Shown here: one piece after another, positions 1 to 9,785 of the stretch
How positions within the stretch are numbered: position 1 is the stretch's first letter
Layout: each line of letters opens with the position of its first letter
Assembly: GCA_014155875.1 (NCBI GenBank)
Contig: JACEFZ010027773.1
Location: 1 to 64,000 of the forward strand
Length of the DNA: 64,000 nucleotides
Reading direction: 5' to 3'
DNA from: Cepaea nemoralis
Taxonomy: Eukaryota > Mollusca > Gastropoda > Stylommatophora > Helicidae
Program-made: the position numbers and the translations under genes
The notes under the pieces: generated by a model
What the model was told of the DNA's origin: nothing
Seen by the model: the letters and a program-made list of their open reading frames with translations, nothing else
The model's database searches: none

Positions 1-236
1 CAGATCCAAGGAAACTCTACAAGTTTTGGGAAAGAATTAAAAAACCCATTCTGAAGAACACCAGTTCAAGAGTCAATAAAGTTGCATACAGAAACGTAAC
101 TTACGCTAGAAGGACATTGATTCATCAAGAGAGTGATGCATACTGATGCACCAACACAGCATCAGACAGTAGTAACGAACCGAGAACCGGCTAAGAGTAC
201 CTAGTGTTAGTACAGTAACAATTAACATTAGTAATT
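1..236. other. No recognised feature
   Basis: I see no coding frame, SINE head or tandem structure in this stretch. It ends where a short LINE 3' end begins. Confidence 0.4.
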
Positions 237-307
237 AGCACTTATGGACTGAATGGTTCGATGTGCAACGAGGATGATCTGTCGACTAACTAACTAACTA
301 ACTAACT
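237..307 (+). mobile_element. 3' terminus of RNase H LINE with (CTAA)n tail
   Basis: About 60 bases are identical to the last bases of the RNase H LINE insertion ending at 26661. They include the final codons, the stop and the junction GATCTGTCGACTAACTAAC, followed by several CTAA units. No RNase H coding sequence precedes it, so this is an extremely 5'-truncated insertion of the same subfamily. The identity suggests a recent event. A segment of a SINE borrowing the same tail is the alternative, but no tRNA-like head is visible upstream. Confidence 0.75.
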
Positions 308-1185
308 GCGTACACACTACAAAAGACTTGTGCAGTTTGTTTAGGAACGTTTAGGAACGGACATTGTGTAGAGTGCAACCGGTCCATGATTAACTGTTAA
401 TACCACCGGTGTCTATTTCGGATGTTCATGAAATTGGATTACCAGAGGTCTACAGAGGCAAAGCATTATCCGGCAAGATGGTTCCGGGCAACGGGTGAGA
501 CGTACTTGTTCTGACGTAACGTTGCTGTGGTCTATCTGTGCTGTGATCAGCTGACTGAGTTGATGTCTGAGAGAGACAGAGTCTACACACTTTATAGAAC
601 ACGTCACACATTTTCTTTCGCATACACGTCTCATACACGTTACACTTTTATTTTAATAAATTAATCTTTATTAATTTCTAGAAGCAAGAGTTGTTGAGTA
701 TGTTGCGTTGGGGAAGTATGAGAAGGGGGCATAGTACGACAGTGTGAGAGTGATAGGAAAGGTTGTCCATTAGGCTGATGGAGTGTGTTGGACGGAAGCT
801 GGTGGATTCTCCAGAATATTGAGGGGCAAAAAAAAATAATATTATAATGTGGGTGTCGGATCTCCTCACTCCAGGGACGACACTTTAAAGGAGGACACGA
901 CAATGATGATAATGTTGGCATAGTATGTTTCATAATTTCACAGTCACCTAACAAAGTCGAGAGAAGGATAACTATGGTAACAGTAGCCGAAAGGAACAGT
1001 TCCGCGCTATTTTCTTATCAGCTTTGTAACAAGACACACACAAAAAGAAGGGAGGCCGACGAAAGAGGCCAAGGCAGAACGTGCTACCATCCTGACATCC
1101 CTTTCCGTTTCTCTTTTTTTTTTATTTATTGGCTGTCCATAGTAAATAGATCCTCCCCGATGCCACACACACAGACGATCAATAT
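308..1185. other. No recognised gene
   Basis: Several short frames exist on both strands, but none shows a recognisable motif or an open frame beyond chance length. There is a short run of A at about 829-834. Nothing else stands out. Confidence 0.4.
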
Positions 1186-1189
1186 GATT

Positions 1190-1485
1190 ACAGATGCTAG
1201 CGGCCAGCTAAAGGCGTCCCATTCGTGTTTACATTCTTCTCAGTTAGAGCTGGAGTTTTGGCCTATTATTTTGTCTTCTAGCTCTTCTATCTTTGATTTG
1301 AGCTGCGATCTTTTAGTCGTTTTATGTCGGTGCCTTGTGATATTCGGTTATTGCTGTTTAGTTTTCTCGTGGAAGCGTTTTCGTAGCATGTTAAAATCCA
1401 ACTAGCTTCAATCATTGACGTGGCCATTCTCCTTGTAGACTGTCTGTGCGGGGTTTTCGTGGTGAAGCTCCTGCTGATCCAGTCT
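1190..1485 (-). pseudogene. Possible decayed LINE ORF1-like, coiled-coil-like segment
   Basis: Read on the minus strand, this stretch gives a lysine- and glutamate-rich, heptad-like sequence (for example KSKIEELEDKI) broken by stops. It resembles the coiled-coil first ORF of some non-LTR elements, but I cannot name a family. The 143-codon plus-strand frame at 974-1405 over the same DNA has no recognisable domain and a low-complexity hydrophobic C-terminus, so I do not treat it as a gene. Low confidence. Confidence 0.2.
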
Positions 1486-1504
1486 TTTCGCAGTTTAAAG
1501 CAAC

Positions 1505-1740
1505 ATCTTTCTTCTGAACCGGTTCCACGGCGAAGATTTTACGGATGCAGTTCGTAATCCCGCTTACCACGTTTGTAACACAGATGTGGGCAATTTGGCA
1601 GCTGACCGCCTTGCGTTGGTTTTTTTATGAAATGCATGGGTGCCGCCGGTCGTTCAGAAAGAAATGGCAAACTAATGAATGTAAACTTGCTGGCGTTGAC
1701 TGCTACGTCCTGGAAGGGATATGCAACTTTCTTCTGAACA
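1505..1740 (+). mobile_element. SINE-A copy
   Basis: A tRNA-like head (box A around CACGGCGAAGATTTTACGG, then a degenerate box B) is followed by the recurrent 3' module of this family. That module runs GGTCGTTCAGAAAG, ATGGCAAACTA, TGAATGTAAACTTGC, GTTGACTGC, ACGTCCTG and GGATATGCAACT. At least fifteen copies or fragments of the module lie in this window on both strands, which defines it as a dispersed repeat. Internal RNA polymerase III promotion is expected for the family. The short open frame through it is a by-product. Confidence 0.8.
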
Positions 1741-1848
1741 TTCGGTCGGCGTCTGTTGATAATGAAATACCTAACACACGCGCCGGGAAAAAATACCAAC
1801 CTAGGTCTGATCACAGCAGACGGTATGTGATGTGCTGAATGATGATTA

Positions 1849-1850
1849 TT

Positions 1851-1889
<39 letters not shown>
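1849..1889 (+). repeat. (ATC)n microsatellite
   Basis: About 13 trinucleotide units. It creates a poly-Asp frame on one strand and a poly-His frame on the other, neither credible as protein. Confidence 0.95.
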
Positions 1890-1959
1890 TTCCACTTTTG
1901 TTCTTAAGCGTCGTGGGGAGAATTATTAATTGGCGTTCCATTTATGGGTGGTACAGGAT

Positions 1960-2165
1960 AGTTGCTTGCTTGCGTTCGCTGGCTGTGAACTCCAGCGTGA
2001 AGTCCTGTATGTCGGGTGGAGACATCCTGTTGTCAGCATCCGTGTGATGTCATGCCGGACTGAGGTTTGCGTGAGTATCCGTTGTCCCATGTCTGGCTTA
2101 TTGGTGTGCAGACAGGTGGTTCCTCGCCCTGCAGGCAGATACTCCCCGACTTCGGAGGAGTACTG
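1960..2165 (+). repeat. Interspersed repeat R1, copy 1
   Basis: This segment is homologous in inverted orientation to 32560-32800. Both encode the peptide SIRCPMSGLLVCRQV followed by SPTSEE in the same relative frame. Both also share the blocks around GAAGTCCTGTATGTCGG and GGTGTGCAGACAGGTGG. It is a dispersed repeat of unknown class. The conserved peptide hints at a former coding region of a transposon, but I do not recognise it. Confidence 0.6.
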
Positions 2166-2242
2166 GATAGTGTCATTTTGTGTGATTGTACGATGTCTTG
2201 CTCTAGTGGTAAATTTTCTTTATGTTGCGCCAGTACTGGTAG

Positions 2243-2445
2243 TTAATGGTGTTGCATTCTAACGAGAAGGCCAAACCATTTGATCTTCTGCCTTTCAATA
2301 AATGTGGCACAGGGTGTTGATCCCGCTCTCTGTCTGATAACATTTCTTACTCTGTCTCCGATAGATAATCTGACAGCTCTTTGACATTGGCAGCATAAGA
2401 TTGGTGTGAATATGTTATTTATCATCTGACGTTTTGCGGACATGG
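2243..2445 (-). pseudogene. LINE RT C-terminal fragment
   Basis: The minus-strand frame contains VRNVIRQRAG and FIERQKIKWFGLLVRM. This matches the post-RT C-terminal signature (R-x-W-F-G-H-x-x-R) of RTE/BovB-like non-LTR elements, compare IRKHKVKWFGHVTRL at about 17040-17090. Both ends are lost, the expected histidine is replaced by leucine, and no tail is evident. It is a dead fragment. Confidence 0.55.
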
Positions 2446-2900
2446 GTACATTTGGATGTTTCAGTATGGGTGTTGAATGATGACCTGATTACATCCTTGT
2501 TTGGGTGTCTGCAGATGTTAAGTTCCAGTGCCGGTCTTCACGACGTTACGCTGATAATGGTTTGAACAATAGTGGTAAAGAGTGTGATGCCAGCTTGTAC
2601 CGTTCACTGCAGGGTGGAAAGATTGACCATTTATTACTCCGTGCACTCAAGCCTACAGTAAGGTGATGGTCATAACACTTCACACCCATCCTAACACTTC
2701 ACACCCACAACCGGTTCCCTGTACGGGAATTTATTTCTTTTCCCCGGTCTTGGACACCCCAGTGGTTTCTCAGCTCAGAAAGCCGAGGGAAAACCCTTCC
2801 TCAAGGTCACCGTGGAGACAATACTTTGGTACCGCAAGAAAGGTCAAAGACCGTAAGGCAAGTAAAGGACCCATTTACACATCTCCATGCTCACTGGACA
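2446..2900. other. Unclassified; short AACACTTCACACCCA duplication
   Basis: The 15-base motif AACACTTCACACCCA occurs twice in tandem at about 2675-2709. Otherwise I see nothing recognisable. Confidence 0.4.
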
Positions 2901-2919
2901 TATGATGCCAGCCCCAAAT

Positions 2920-3150
2920 ATGTATAGACCCCAAATAGATATTCGATGGATGATTGATCAATATTAAACCGGCAGACTTTACTTCCCTTGATGGTTTGTG
3001 GTATACATTTTAGTCTAGGACGACCTCGGAGACTAGGTCGATTTCACAAATAAGCCGCGATGGACTTTGGTAATGGATCTGAAGGAATGTCTCTACACCG
3101 GCCTCATTCCGACAGATGTAATACCCTCTCGGTACTCACATTACCTGGTC
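2920..3150 (-). mobile_element. SINE-E fragment
   Basis: Contains the family-E blocks TATTCGATGGATGAT and TTTACTTCCCTTGATGG. Related versions occur at about 44730-44780, 30370-30440 and 58270-58330. It is decayed and its boundaries are uncertain. Confidence 0.4.
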
Positions 3151-3344
3151 GTCTTCATCAACCTTAAGAGTTAAAACTTTGTATTACAGAGGATTCACCA
3201 ACCAACGAACCTAACAATCGCCTTGATGAGTAAAAGTTATCGTAACAACTGTTTATGATATTAGGCATTAGTTCAGTCTGTACCAATGAACTTACTTCAA
3301 ACCTTGAGTTGTTTTGTTTTGTTTTTTTGTTTTTTGGTTGTTGT

Positions 3345-3560
3345 TTTTAACACATCCTTTACAGGACATCGCTGTCAACATCAGCATCTTTCAACTCATT
3401 GTTGATTTTTTGGCTCGGTAGTTTGCCATTGCTTTCTGAACGACCGACTCACAATCCCCAGTAAGTTACCAACGCGGCGAGAACCACTACCGATTCTCGC
3501 GCAATTTCACGTTACTCACGAGAGTATACGAGATTACGGAGAAAGTCGTGTAACCCCTAT
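3345..3560 (-). mobile_element. SINE-A copy
   Basis: This is the reverse complement of the family-A 3' module (CATCCTTTACAGGACATCGC, then AGTTTGCCATTGCTTTCTGA) followed by the tRNA-like head region near GAGATTACGGAGAAAG. It is nearly full length. Closely similar copies lie at 36975-37212 and 45478-45722. Confidence 0.8.
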
Positions 3561-3839
3561 CTACTTATTAATACGAAAACATGATGATTGTGTTTACTGC
3601 TTGAGTTCCAATCAGGCTATACTGTTGCTTTCTTTATCATTGCTTACGTCAACACATGTTTATGTCCTAAAAGTGTATAGGGCAAACCAAGAAATACACA
3701 AACATTCCATCATGTGAGATGAGATGCATAAGAAACGCAGCTGGTAAAACAAGAAACAATAGACAAACACATCAGAAACTAAGAACACATGTTTGGATAG
3801 CATCTATTATTGACTTTATGGAACACCAAAGAATTAAAT

Positions 3840-4065
3840 GTTTATGACATTTAGCTGGAATGGAACAAGATCATCCAGCGGCTGGACCGATCTACATGAG
3901 AACATCGGGATACAAGCTGAGAGGACAACCCAGAAAGAAATAGCTAGCTTGGGTAAAAGAGACCTTGAAGATGTAAAGTACGACATGAGTACAAAACATG
4001 AACAACATAAAATTACATCAACCTTGTCTCTGCAACGCTCTACTTCAAAATCAATAGGATACATG
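3840..4065 (+). pseudogene. Possible LINE 3' fragment
   Basis: One plus-strand frame reads GYKLRGQPRKK then LAWVKETLKM with an intervening stop. This resembles the basic GRPRxxW region near the C-terminus of RTE-like LINE proteins. It is short and broken. Low to moderate confidence. Confidence 0.35.
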
Positions 4066-4144
4066 AATAAGCAGAATAAAGAAATAAATGTTGCTTTCTC
4101 ATCACAAATATGTATTACTCTAACACGTATGGCCTATATTTGTT

Positions 4145-4245
4145 ATTTAGATCCCGCTCGTGTCGAAGAGGTTACAGAAGCATTCCGCAATCCCGCATAC
4201 TAAGTTCGATACACAGCTGCGGACGATTTGGCCTTTTGTTTGTTT
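4145..4245 (+). mobile_element. SINE-A 5' head fragment
   Basis: Box A-like TCGTGTCGAAGAGGTTACAG is followed by CGCAATCCCGCATAC, AGTTCGATACACAGCTGC and GACGATTTGG. This is the family-A head without the 3' module, which is unusual because most fragments keep the 3' end. Confidence 0.65.
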
Positions 4246-4854
4246 TTCATACAATAGTATGCCACATAGTGGTCACGCTCACACGCACCACCTAATGTGA
4301 ATTAGGAGATTCCCAGTCTAACAATAGAATGACTTGACCACTAGAAACTTAGGACGACGTAATCATCGTCAGGGACAGAGAAGGTGACTTCGAGAAAGGA
4401 CATCAAGACGGCTGTGTGTGTTTTCCCCTGAAAGCTCCGTGAGCAAAAGGTTTGATCATCTAGGGCAAGGCATTGTTACTAAGGAAGGGATATCGCCTGT
4501 TTATATAGCATTCTTATCATACTCAGGACCGGGACATATATCAAGTATAGACAACGAGTTATTTTTGGACATTAGCTGCAATATGCTTTAGGAGATTGGG
4601 TAATTATGGAATTAGATGAACGGCCAAGTTTGTATTAACATATATAACGTCCCGTCCCCGTGTCAGGGGCCCGTTATATGATACAGCAGTATTGTGTTCA
4701 TTTTGTCTAAAAAGAGAGCAGATCCGAAATAAAAGGATTTATCTCAAAATTATATCAGTCTTCCAGGTGAGCGACTTTTGTTACATAAATTCATTCAAGT
4801 TTGAGTTTTAATGCTTCGGCGGTTGAATGCACGTCGAGACATAGTATATGTTCA
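4246..4854. other. No recognised feature
   Basis: I see no coding frame or repeat family here. There is a small inverted motif at about 4648-4675 (CCCGTCCCCGTGTCAGGGGC). Confidence 0.4.
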
Positions 4855-4867
4855 GAAAGCAATGGTA

Positions 4868-5114
4868 AACTAAAAAAGTTAGTTGCATATCTTTTATAGG
4901 ACGTTGCAGTCAACACCAGCATTGTTTGTTGTGATCTCTTGGCAAGTTTACGTTCAGTAGTTTTCCGTTGCTTTCTGAACGACCGGCGCTCACACAATTT
5001 CGTTAAAAAAAACAAAGCAGCGCGGTCTGCTGCCAAATCGCGCGCATGAGTGTTTCGAACGCGGGTATACAGGATCACGAACCGCATCCGTAAATACTTG
5101 GCCATGGAGCCAGC
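4868..5114 (-). mobile_element. SINE-A copy, full length
   Basis: On the minus strand it starts TGCTGGCTCCATGGCCAAG (box A-like), has box B-like GCGTTCGAAACAC, and ends with the family-A 3' module through ATATGCAACTAACT. Its 5' end abuts the 11-bp duplication flanking the LINE that begins at 5126. Confidence 0.8.
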
Positions 5115-5125
5115 AATGGCAAACT
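5115..5125. repeat. Target site duplication of the LINE, left copy
   Basis: AATGGCAAACT here and at 9687-9697. The motif belongs to the conserved 3' module of SINE-A, so the LINE landed in a SINE-A copy. Confidence 0.8.
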
Positions 5126-5136
5126 CAATCAATCAA

Positions 5137-6861
5137 TCATGTGCCATGCCGGAAAGCGTGGGCGGTCATGATTCGCCATTTCACTCGATCACCAGAGTCG
5201 TGGATCAGCTCAGTGTTCCTGTCTCGTCCATGCCATGTGGCCAAACCATCCAGGTATTTTCCTCTCGGTCTTCCTCTTGGTCTGTTCCCTTCGATCTTGC
5301 CAGCTGTCACTAAGTTCTCCAGTCCATTTCTTCTCATAACATGTCCAAAAAATTTTGACTGTCTACGTCTAATTTCTCTAATCAATCTACGATTTTCATT
5401 TGTCTCTTGTAGTACTTGGTCATTGGTTTTTCTATCTGTCCATGGTATTCTTTGCATTTTCCTCAGAAACCACATTTCTGCAGCCATCAGATGTTTTTCA
5501 GCTTGACTGCACATTGTCCAAGTTTCACATCCATACAAAAGTACAGGCTCTATGTATCCCCTCAACACTCTTTTTCTCGTTTCAATTGACATCATTTTAT
5601 TGGTCAGAATGTTTTTCATCTTGCTAAAGGCTACTTTCGCAATGGCGATTCTTGTTCTAATCTCTTCAAGGCATCTGCCATCAGATGTTATGACTGTTCC
5701 GAGATAATTGAACCGATTCACTTGTTGAAGAATATTCCCATTTACTTGTATATTACATTGTGGTGCTTCGTTCTTCCTAGTGACGACCATAACCTGTGTC
5801 TTCCTACAATTTAATTCCAACCCCAGCTGCTCACTGTGTACAACAACCGCATCTACTAATTGTTGCAGATCATGTGCATTGTCTGCAATCAATACTGTAT
5901 CATCTGCATATCTAATGTTATTTATGTTTCGTCCTCCAATGCTGATTCCATGTAGGTCTTCTACATTTCTGAAATTATTTTCACTGTATAGGGAAAAAAG
6001 ATCTGGAGACATTACACATCCCTGCCTAACACCTCTCTTAATAGGTTGATATTGTCCTACTTCATTATCAATCCTTATGGCAGCTTGTTGTTTCCAATAT
6101 ATGTTTTTTATAAGTCTAATGTCTTTCCCATCAATTTGTAGATCTGCAAGCATATCCACAATGATGACATGCCTGACTCTATCAAAAGCCTTTGTGTAGT
6201 CAATAAAGCAAAGATGTATATCCTTGTTTACTTCTAAAGCACGTTCAATAACTGTTCGCAGCATATACACAGCATTTACTGTACCCTTGCCTTCTACAAA
6301 CCCACATTGTTCTTCCCCTATTTCAGGTTGTATTTTCTTCCTCACTCTTTGCATGATAATTCGTAACAAAATCTTTGTGATGTGACTCATTATACTAATT
6401 GTTCTATGTTGATCACATTCTAAGGTTCCTGATTTCTTTGGGATTGCAATAAATACAGAATTACATAATTCAGAAGGTATATCTCCAGTATCATATAATG
6501 TGTTCAGCAGTCTAGTGACTTGCTCTAGTCCAAATTCTTCTAAAGCTTTAATAATTTATATTGTGATGTTATCTGCACCGGGGGCCTTGCCAGCTTTCAT
6601 ATGCTTAAGAACATTTTGAACCTCCATCTTTAAAATTTATGGTCCTTCATTATTAAATCTAATAGCATACTGTTCCTCTCTGTTATCATTATACAGGTCT
6701 TTCACATAATCTGTCCATACATGTAGAATCTGATCTTTTTCTATTATTATTTTGCCATCTTTAGTTTTTAGACAGCCTGTTGATGTATGCCAGGGTCTGT
6801 GCCTGGGTCTATCTGAATGAGCTACTATCAATACTTGTGTAGCAACACTTCTCGTGTCCAA
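5137..6861 (-). pseudogene. Reverse transcriptase of RTE-like LINE, with in-frame stops
   Basis: The longest open part (417 codons, 5137-6390) carries RT palm and finger signatures in order: EEQCGFVEGKGTVNAVY, FIDYTKAFDRVRH (first catalytic Asp), GVRQGCVMSPDLFSLY, IRYADDTVLIAD (catalytic YADD) and NYLGTVITSDGRCLEEI. The post-RT end follows with KFFGHVMRR, EGNRPRGRPRGKYLDG and AFRHGT. The same frame continues upstream through IPKKSGTL and MKAGKAPGADNIT to IIIEKDQIL, interrupted by only two TAA codons (at 6556-6558 and 6637-6639). Beyond about 6787 the frame runs into the LTR insertion. Motif order fits the RTE/BovB group. Few lesions suggest a fairly recent copy. Confidence 0.85.
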
Positions 6862-7359
6862 CAGGGGATGATTCTTTCTTCTCTTCTTCTCCAGTCAGAA
6901 CCCTGGTCATCTCGCAGCACATGAGTATATCTTGGTTACTCGATCATACGTCATAAACCTCACCCACTCGAACTGCAGTTAACTCGAACAAGAGTGAACA
7001 CAACGACTGTTATAAGTTTCCTACGTATAATATACACAATCACATAATCGAAGATATCATCACTTATTCGACAGTCACATCACATTACACTACATCACAG
7101 ATTAAATGCGTGGCTCAATATAGAGCCATAACGCTGTCTACTTTTCACCATGTCCACACAGGACGATGGATCAACGCCGACTCCCCTTGGCCCGAGCTCA
7201 CTTCCTGTCACCTGGGAAGTGAGTTCCAACGTTTTTCACGTTGTGTGGAAAGCCCCTGCTTTCCACGTTCCCGTGTTCAATTCTGAACACAGTCGCAACC
7301 TGTACTCTGTGACCCAGGCTATAACTGAACCATGCCATGACGTCGTCAGGCTCATGGCA
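6788..7359 (-). repeat. 3' LTR (on minus strand)
   Basis: TG...CA-terminated LTR. Three perfect inverted repeats lie at its right end: GTGGAAAG/CTTTCCAC (7245-7266), GTGTTCA/TGAACAC (7273-7290) and TGCCATGA/TCATGGCA (7333-7359, including the terminus). On the minus strand these fall at the start of the LTR, the U3 side. The short open frame at 7150-7386 is a by-product. Confidence 0.9.
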
Positions 7360-7371
7360 TTCCCCCCTTCC
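7360..7371 (-). promoter_or_regulatory. Polypurine tract
   Basis: On the minus strand GGAAGGGGGGAA immediately precedes the 3' LTR, the position where plus-strand DNA synthesis is primed in LTR retroelements. Confidence 0.8.
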
Positions 7372-8992
7372 ACGGGCAAAAATTGAGAATCAATTTTTGA
7401 AATATCCAATTTTTAGTTATGTAAGCAATATTAATGTAGTTCTAATTCTAATTTAACTATCTGTCGTCTTTCCATAAACCTTGTTAAGTTCTTGTCACTC
7501 TGAAATATACAACTAGTTAATTATTCTCATCAACATATAAAGTACATCCAAATGCATACCTCTATTTTGTCCTACAACCTTTTATCAAATTACTATATTA
7601 CAATATCAATGTAACTGTTCTTTGTAACATTGAATCAGAATTTCTACATCTAAATTCTAATCTGTCTATATATGAACCCTCAGTTTGTAATATGACTCCG
7701 AGACTTAATATTTCCATTCTATTAATGCTATGATGGTATCATAATCAATTCCGCGTTTTGTTGGCAGGTAGCGTCTATAGTGGTCATACAAGACTGAACC
7801 ATCACTCAGCTTCATCTGCTCATCCTCACCACTCATTTGCTAAGCCACTCGTCCCAGGTCTAGAAGATCAGCTGTTATCGCGTTACATACAAGGCCACCT
7901 GTACAACGCAAGCCAGCGTTCCCATGGTAGACAGACTGATACCCGACTGCAAGGATTATCCAAGGAAGATACTAAGTTCCAAGTACCGCCAGCACATCTT
8001 TGCTGTTTTCGCGTTACCATACTTGACCACCCGCATCCCCAGTCAGTCAACCACTGCAGCCACAGCCTTCCACCACCGCCCATGCCTATACAAAGTTCCA
8101 AGTACCGCCAGCCTAAACATCCTCTTTGACTCTGTCGTTGTAGACCCAGCGTATAGCAATGAACATAGTTGCAGCTAATAAGCCTGAGAGCATCTTATAT
8201 TACTGGCCGTTTCGTTCCATTTGACCAACTCATTACGCTTCAACTGCCACAGCTTCTATTGTGTCTTCATCCTCTATATCGTACTCTCATCAATTTCATT
8301 AATGATTCCAATACTAAGTATCCTATAAATCTAAACAATTTCTTCTTATATTAATCAAAATCAATCAACAAATATCAATAAATGCAACATAATAATAAAT
8401 ATGAACACAAATATATGTCTCCATCAATCAATTAATAACACAATTAAATAATATCTATACTCAACCAATAAGTAATTATATTCTCATTACTAAAATTATA
8501 TAGCATTTACATAAATAGTTCACAATATTCATTAATACGTATAAATAATAAATATGTAATAGTAATAATAATTATCTAACACCCAACATCAATCATATAA
8601 TTATATAACATATAATATAATGCTATATTTGCAATAATAACAATCATTGCTTATAATTTAAGTTCTCTATTCCATAAAATAATTACTAATCAATCTCTAT
8701 ATAATTACATAATCATACTCATATTGCAATATAGCTTCCTTTCCAAAAACATCTCTTCAATTTCAATTCTAACTCAACCTGTATGGCTATGTGGCACCAT
8801 GACCACGTGTTAGTAATACATGCAATCAATCATCAAGTTATTTACATAGGTTAGTTCTGTACAGTCAGTTAATTCATAGTGCCTCCATACATGAGTGAGT
8901 CTCCATCTGCCACTAAACCACACATATTAACAACCTGCAATGCGAGACCGCCATCACACAGCGAGCACACACTCAGCTCACCCGGTGTTCAA
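7372..8992 (-). other. LTR element internal region, no coding capacity
   Basis: There is no frame resembling retroelement proteins on either strand. The motif AAGTTCCAAGTACCGCCAGC occurs twice (7974-7993 and 8094-8113), a relic of an internal duplication. About 8320-8760 is strongly AT-rich. The frames at 7758-8129 and 7883-8101 are open by chance and match nothing I recognise. Confidence 0.7.
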
Positions 8993-9010
8993 ATCCCGGA
9001 CGAGCCCCCA
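8993..9010 (-). promoter_or_regulatory. Primer binding site for tRNA-Pro
   Basis: Minus-strand TGGGGGCTCGTCCGGGAT lies two bases inside the 5' LTR. This 18-mer is the classical proline-tRNA primer site, known for example from murine gammaretroviruses, and equals the complement of a tRNA 3' end including CCA. Complementarity appears to run on into the T arm (TTTGAAC). It fixes the orientation of the element. Confidence 0.88.
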
Positions 9011-9012
9011 AG

Positions 9013-9583
9013 TGCCAGGGTCTGTGCCTGGGTCTATCTGAATGAGCTACTATCAATACTTGTGTAGCAACACTTCTCGTGTCCAACAGGGGATGATTCT
9101 TTCTTCTCTTCTTCTCCAGTCAGAACCCTGGTCATCTCGCAGCACATGAGTATATCTTGGTTACTCGATCATACGTCATAAACCTCACCCACTCGAACTG
9201 CAGTTAACTCGAACAAGAGTGAACACAACGACTGTTATAAGTTTCCTACGTATAATATACACAATCACATAATCGAAGATATCATCACTTATTCGACAGT
9301 CACATCACATTACACTACATCACAGATAAAATGCGTGGCTCAATATAGAGCCATAACGCTGTCTACTTTTCACCATGTCCACACAGGACGATGGATCAAC
9401 GCCGACCGCCTTGGCCCGAGCTCACTTCCTGTCACCTGGGAAGTGAGTTCCAACGTTTTTCACGTTGTGTGGAAAGCCCCTGCTTTCCACGTTCCCGTGT
9501 TCAATTCTGAACACAGTCGCAACCTGTACTCTGTGACCCAGGCTATAACTGAACCATGCCATGACGTCGTCAGGCTCATGGCA
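9013..9583 (-). repeat. 5' LTR (on minus strand)
   Basis: Near-identical partner of 6788-7359, one base shorter, followed by the ATGTA target duplication at 9584-9588. It carries the same three inverted repeats at its right end. Confidence 0.9.
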
Positions 9584-9686
9584 ATGTACTTGTTCTTTTA
9601 TTAGTAAGTTCCTGAATTCTTTTGTGCACTAATTTGGTATTTTGACTGTTGTGTTGTTTTTCAATTTGTAAGCACTTTTCCTCAAG

Positions 9687-9785
9687 AATGGCAAACTACT
9701 GAACATAAATTTGCCAAGAGATCACAAACAGTCTAAGAATCTGTGGTTGACTGTGACGTCCTGTAAACGACATGCAACTAACTTT
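9687..9785 (+). mobile_element. SINE-A 3' part, split by the LINE insertion
   Basis: AATGGCAAACTACTGAAC, then AAATTTGCCAAGAGATCAC, GGTTGACTGTGACGTCCTG and CATGCAACTAACT form the family-A 3' module. Its first 11 bases are the right target duplication of the LINE. The expected SINE upstream half is not found left of 5115, where a minus-strand SINE-A begins, so the host SINE was already truncated or joined head-on to another copy. Confidence 0.75.

Larger units (their letters stand above)
6788..9583 (-). mobile_element. Young non-autonomous LTR retrotransposon
   Basis: Two near-identical ~572-bp direct repeats (6788-7359 and 9013-9583), each beginning TGCC and ending GGCA, enclose 1653 bp. The element is flanked by ATGTA at 6783-6787 and 9584-9588, a 5-bp duplication typical of LTR integration. 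A tRNA-complementary primer site just inside the right LTR and a purine tract just inside the left LTR set the orientation to minus. The LTRs differ at only two small sites that I can find (near 7109 and 7182), implying a very recent insertion. No gag, protease, RT or integrase frame is present, so mobility must have depended on proteins supplied in trans, as in TRIM/LARD-type elements. Confidence 0.92.
5126..9686 (-). mobile_element. RTE-like LINE, 5'-truncated, split by an LTR element
   Basis: LINE sequence occupies 5126-6787 and resumes at 9584-9686. The gap is an LTR element bounded by ATGTA duplications. Reading the minus strand across the gap, the same frame continues, with VHKRIQELTNKRT before it and GCLKTKDGKI after it, so the two parts were once one element. 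The 3' end is a short (TGAT)n tail at 5126-5139, and the stop codon TGA is supplied by the tail itself, leaving no 3' UTR. Flanking AATGGCAAACT duplications (5115-5125 and 9687-9697) mark target-primed insertion. The 5' end stops inside the region between endonuclease and RT, so the copy was dead on arrival. Confidence 0.85.

Noticed and set aside
974..1405. 143-codon plus-strand gene
   Set aside because: No recognisable domain, codon use not distinctive, and the minus strand of the same DNA gives a LINE-like coiled-coil remnant.
9335..9604. Short conserved protein duplicated at 7150-7386 and 9335-9604
   Set aside because: The identity is that of the two LTRs. The frame is antisense to the element and needs no protein-level explanation.
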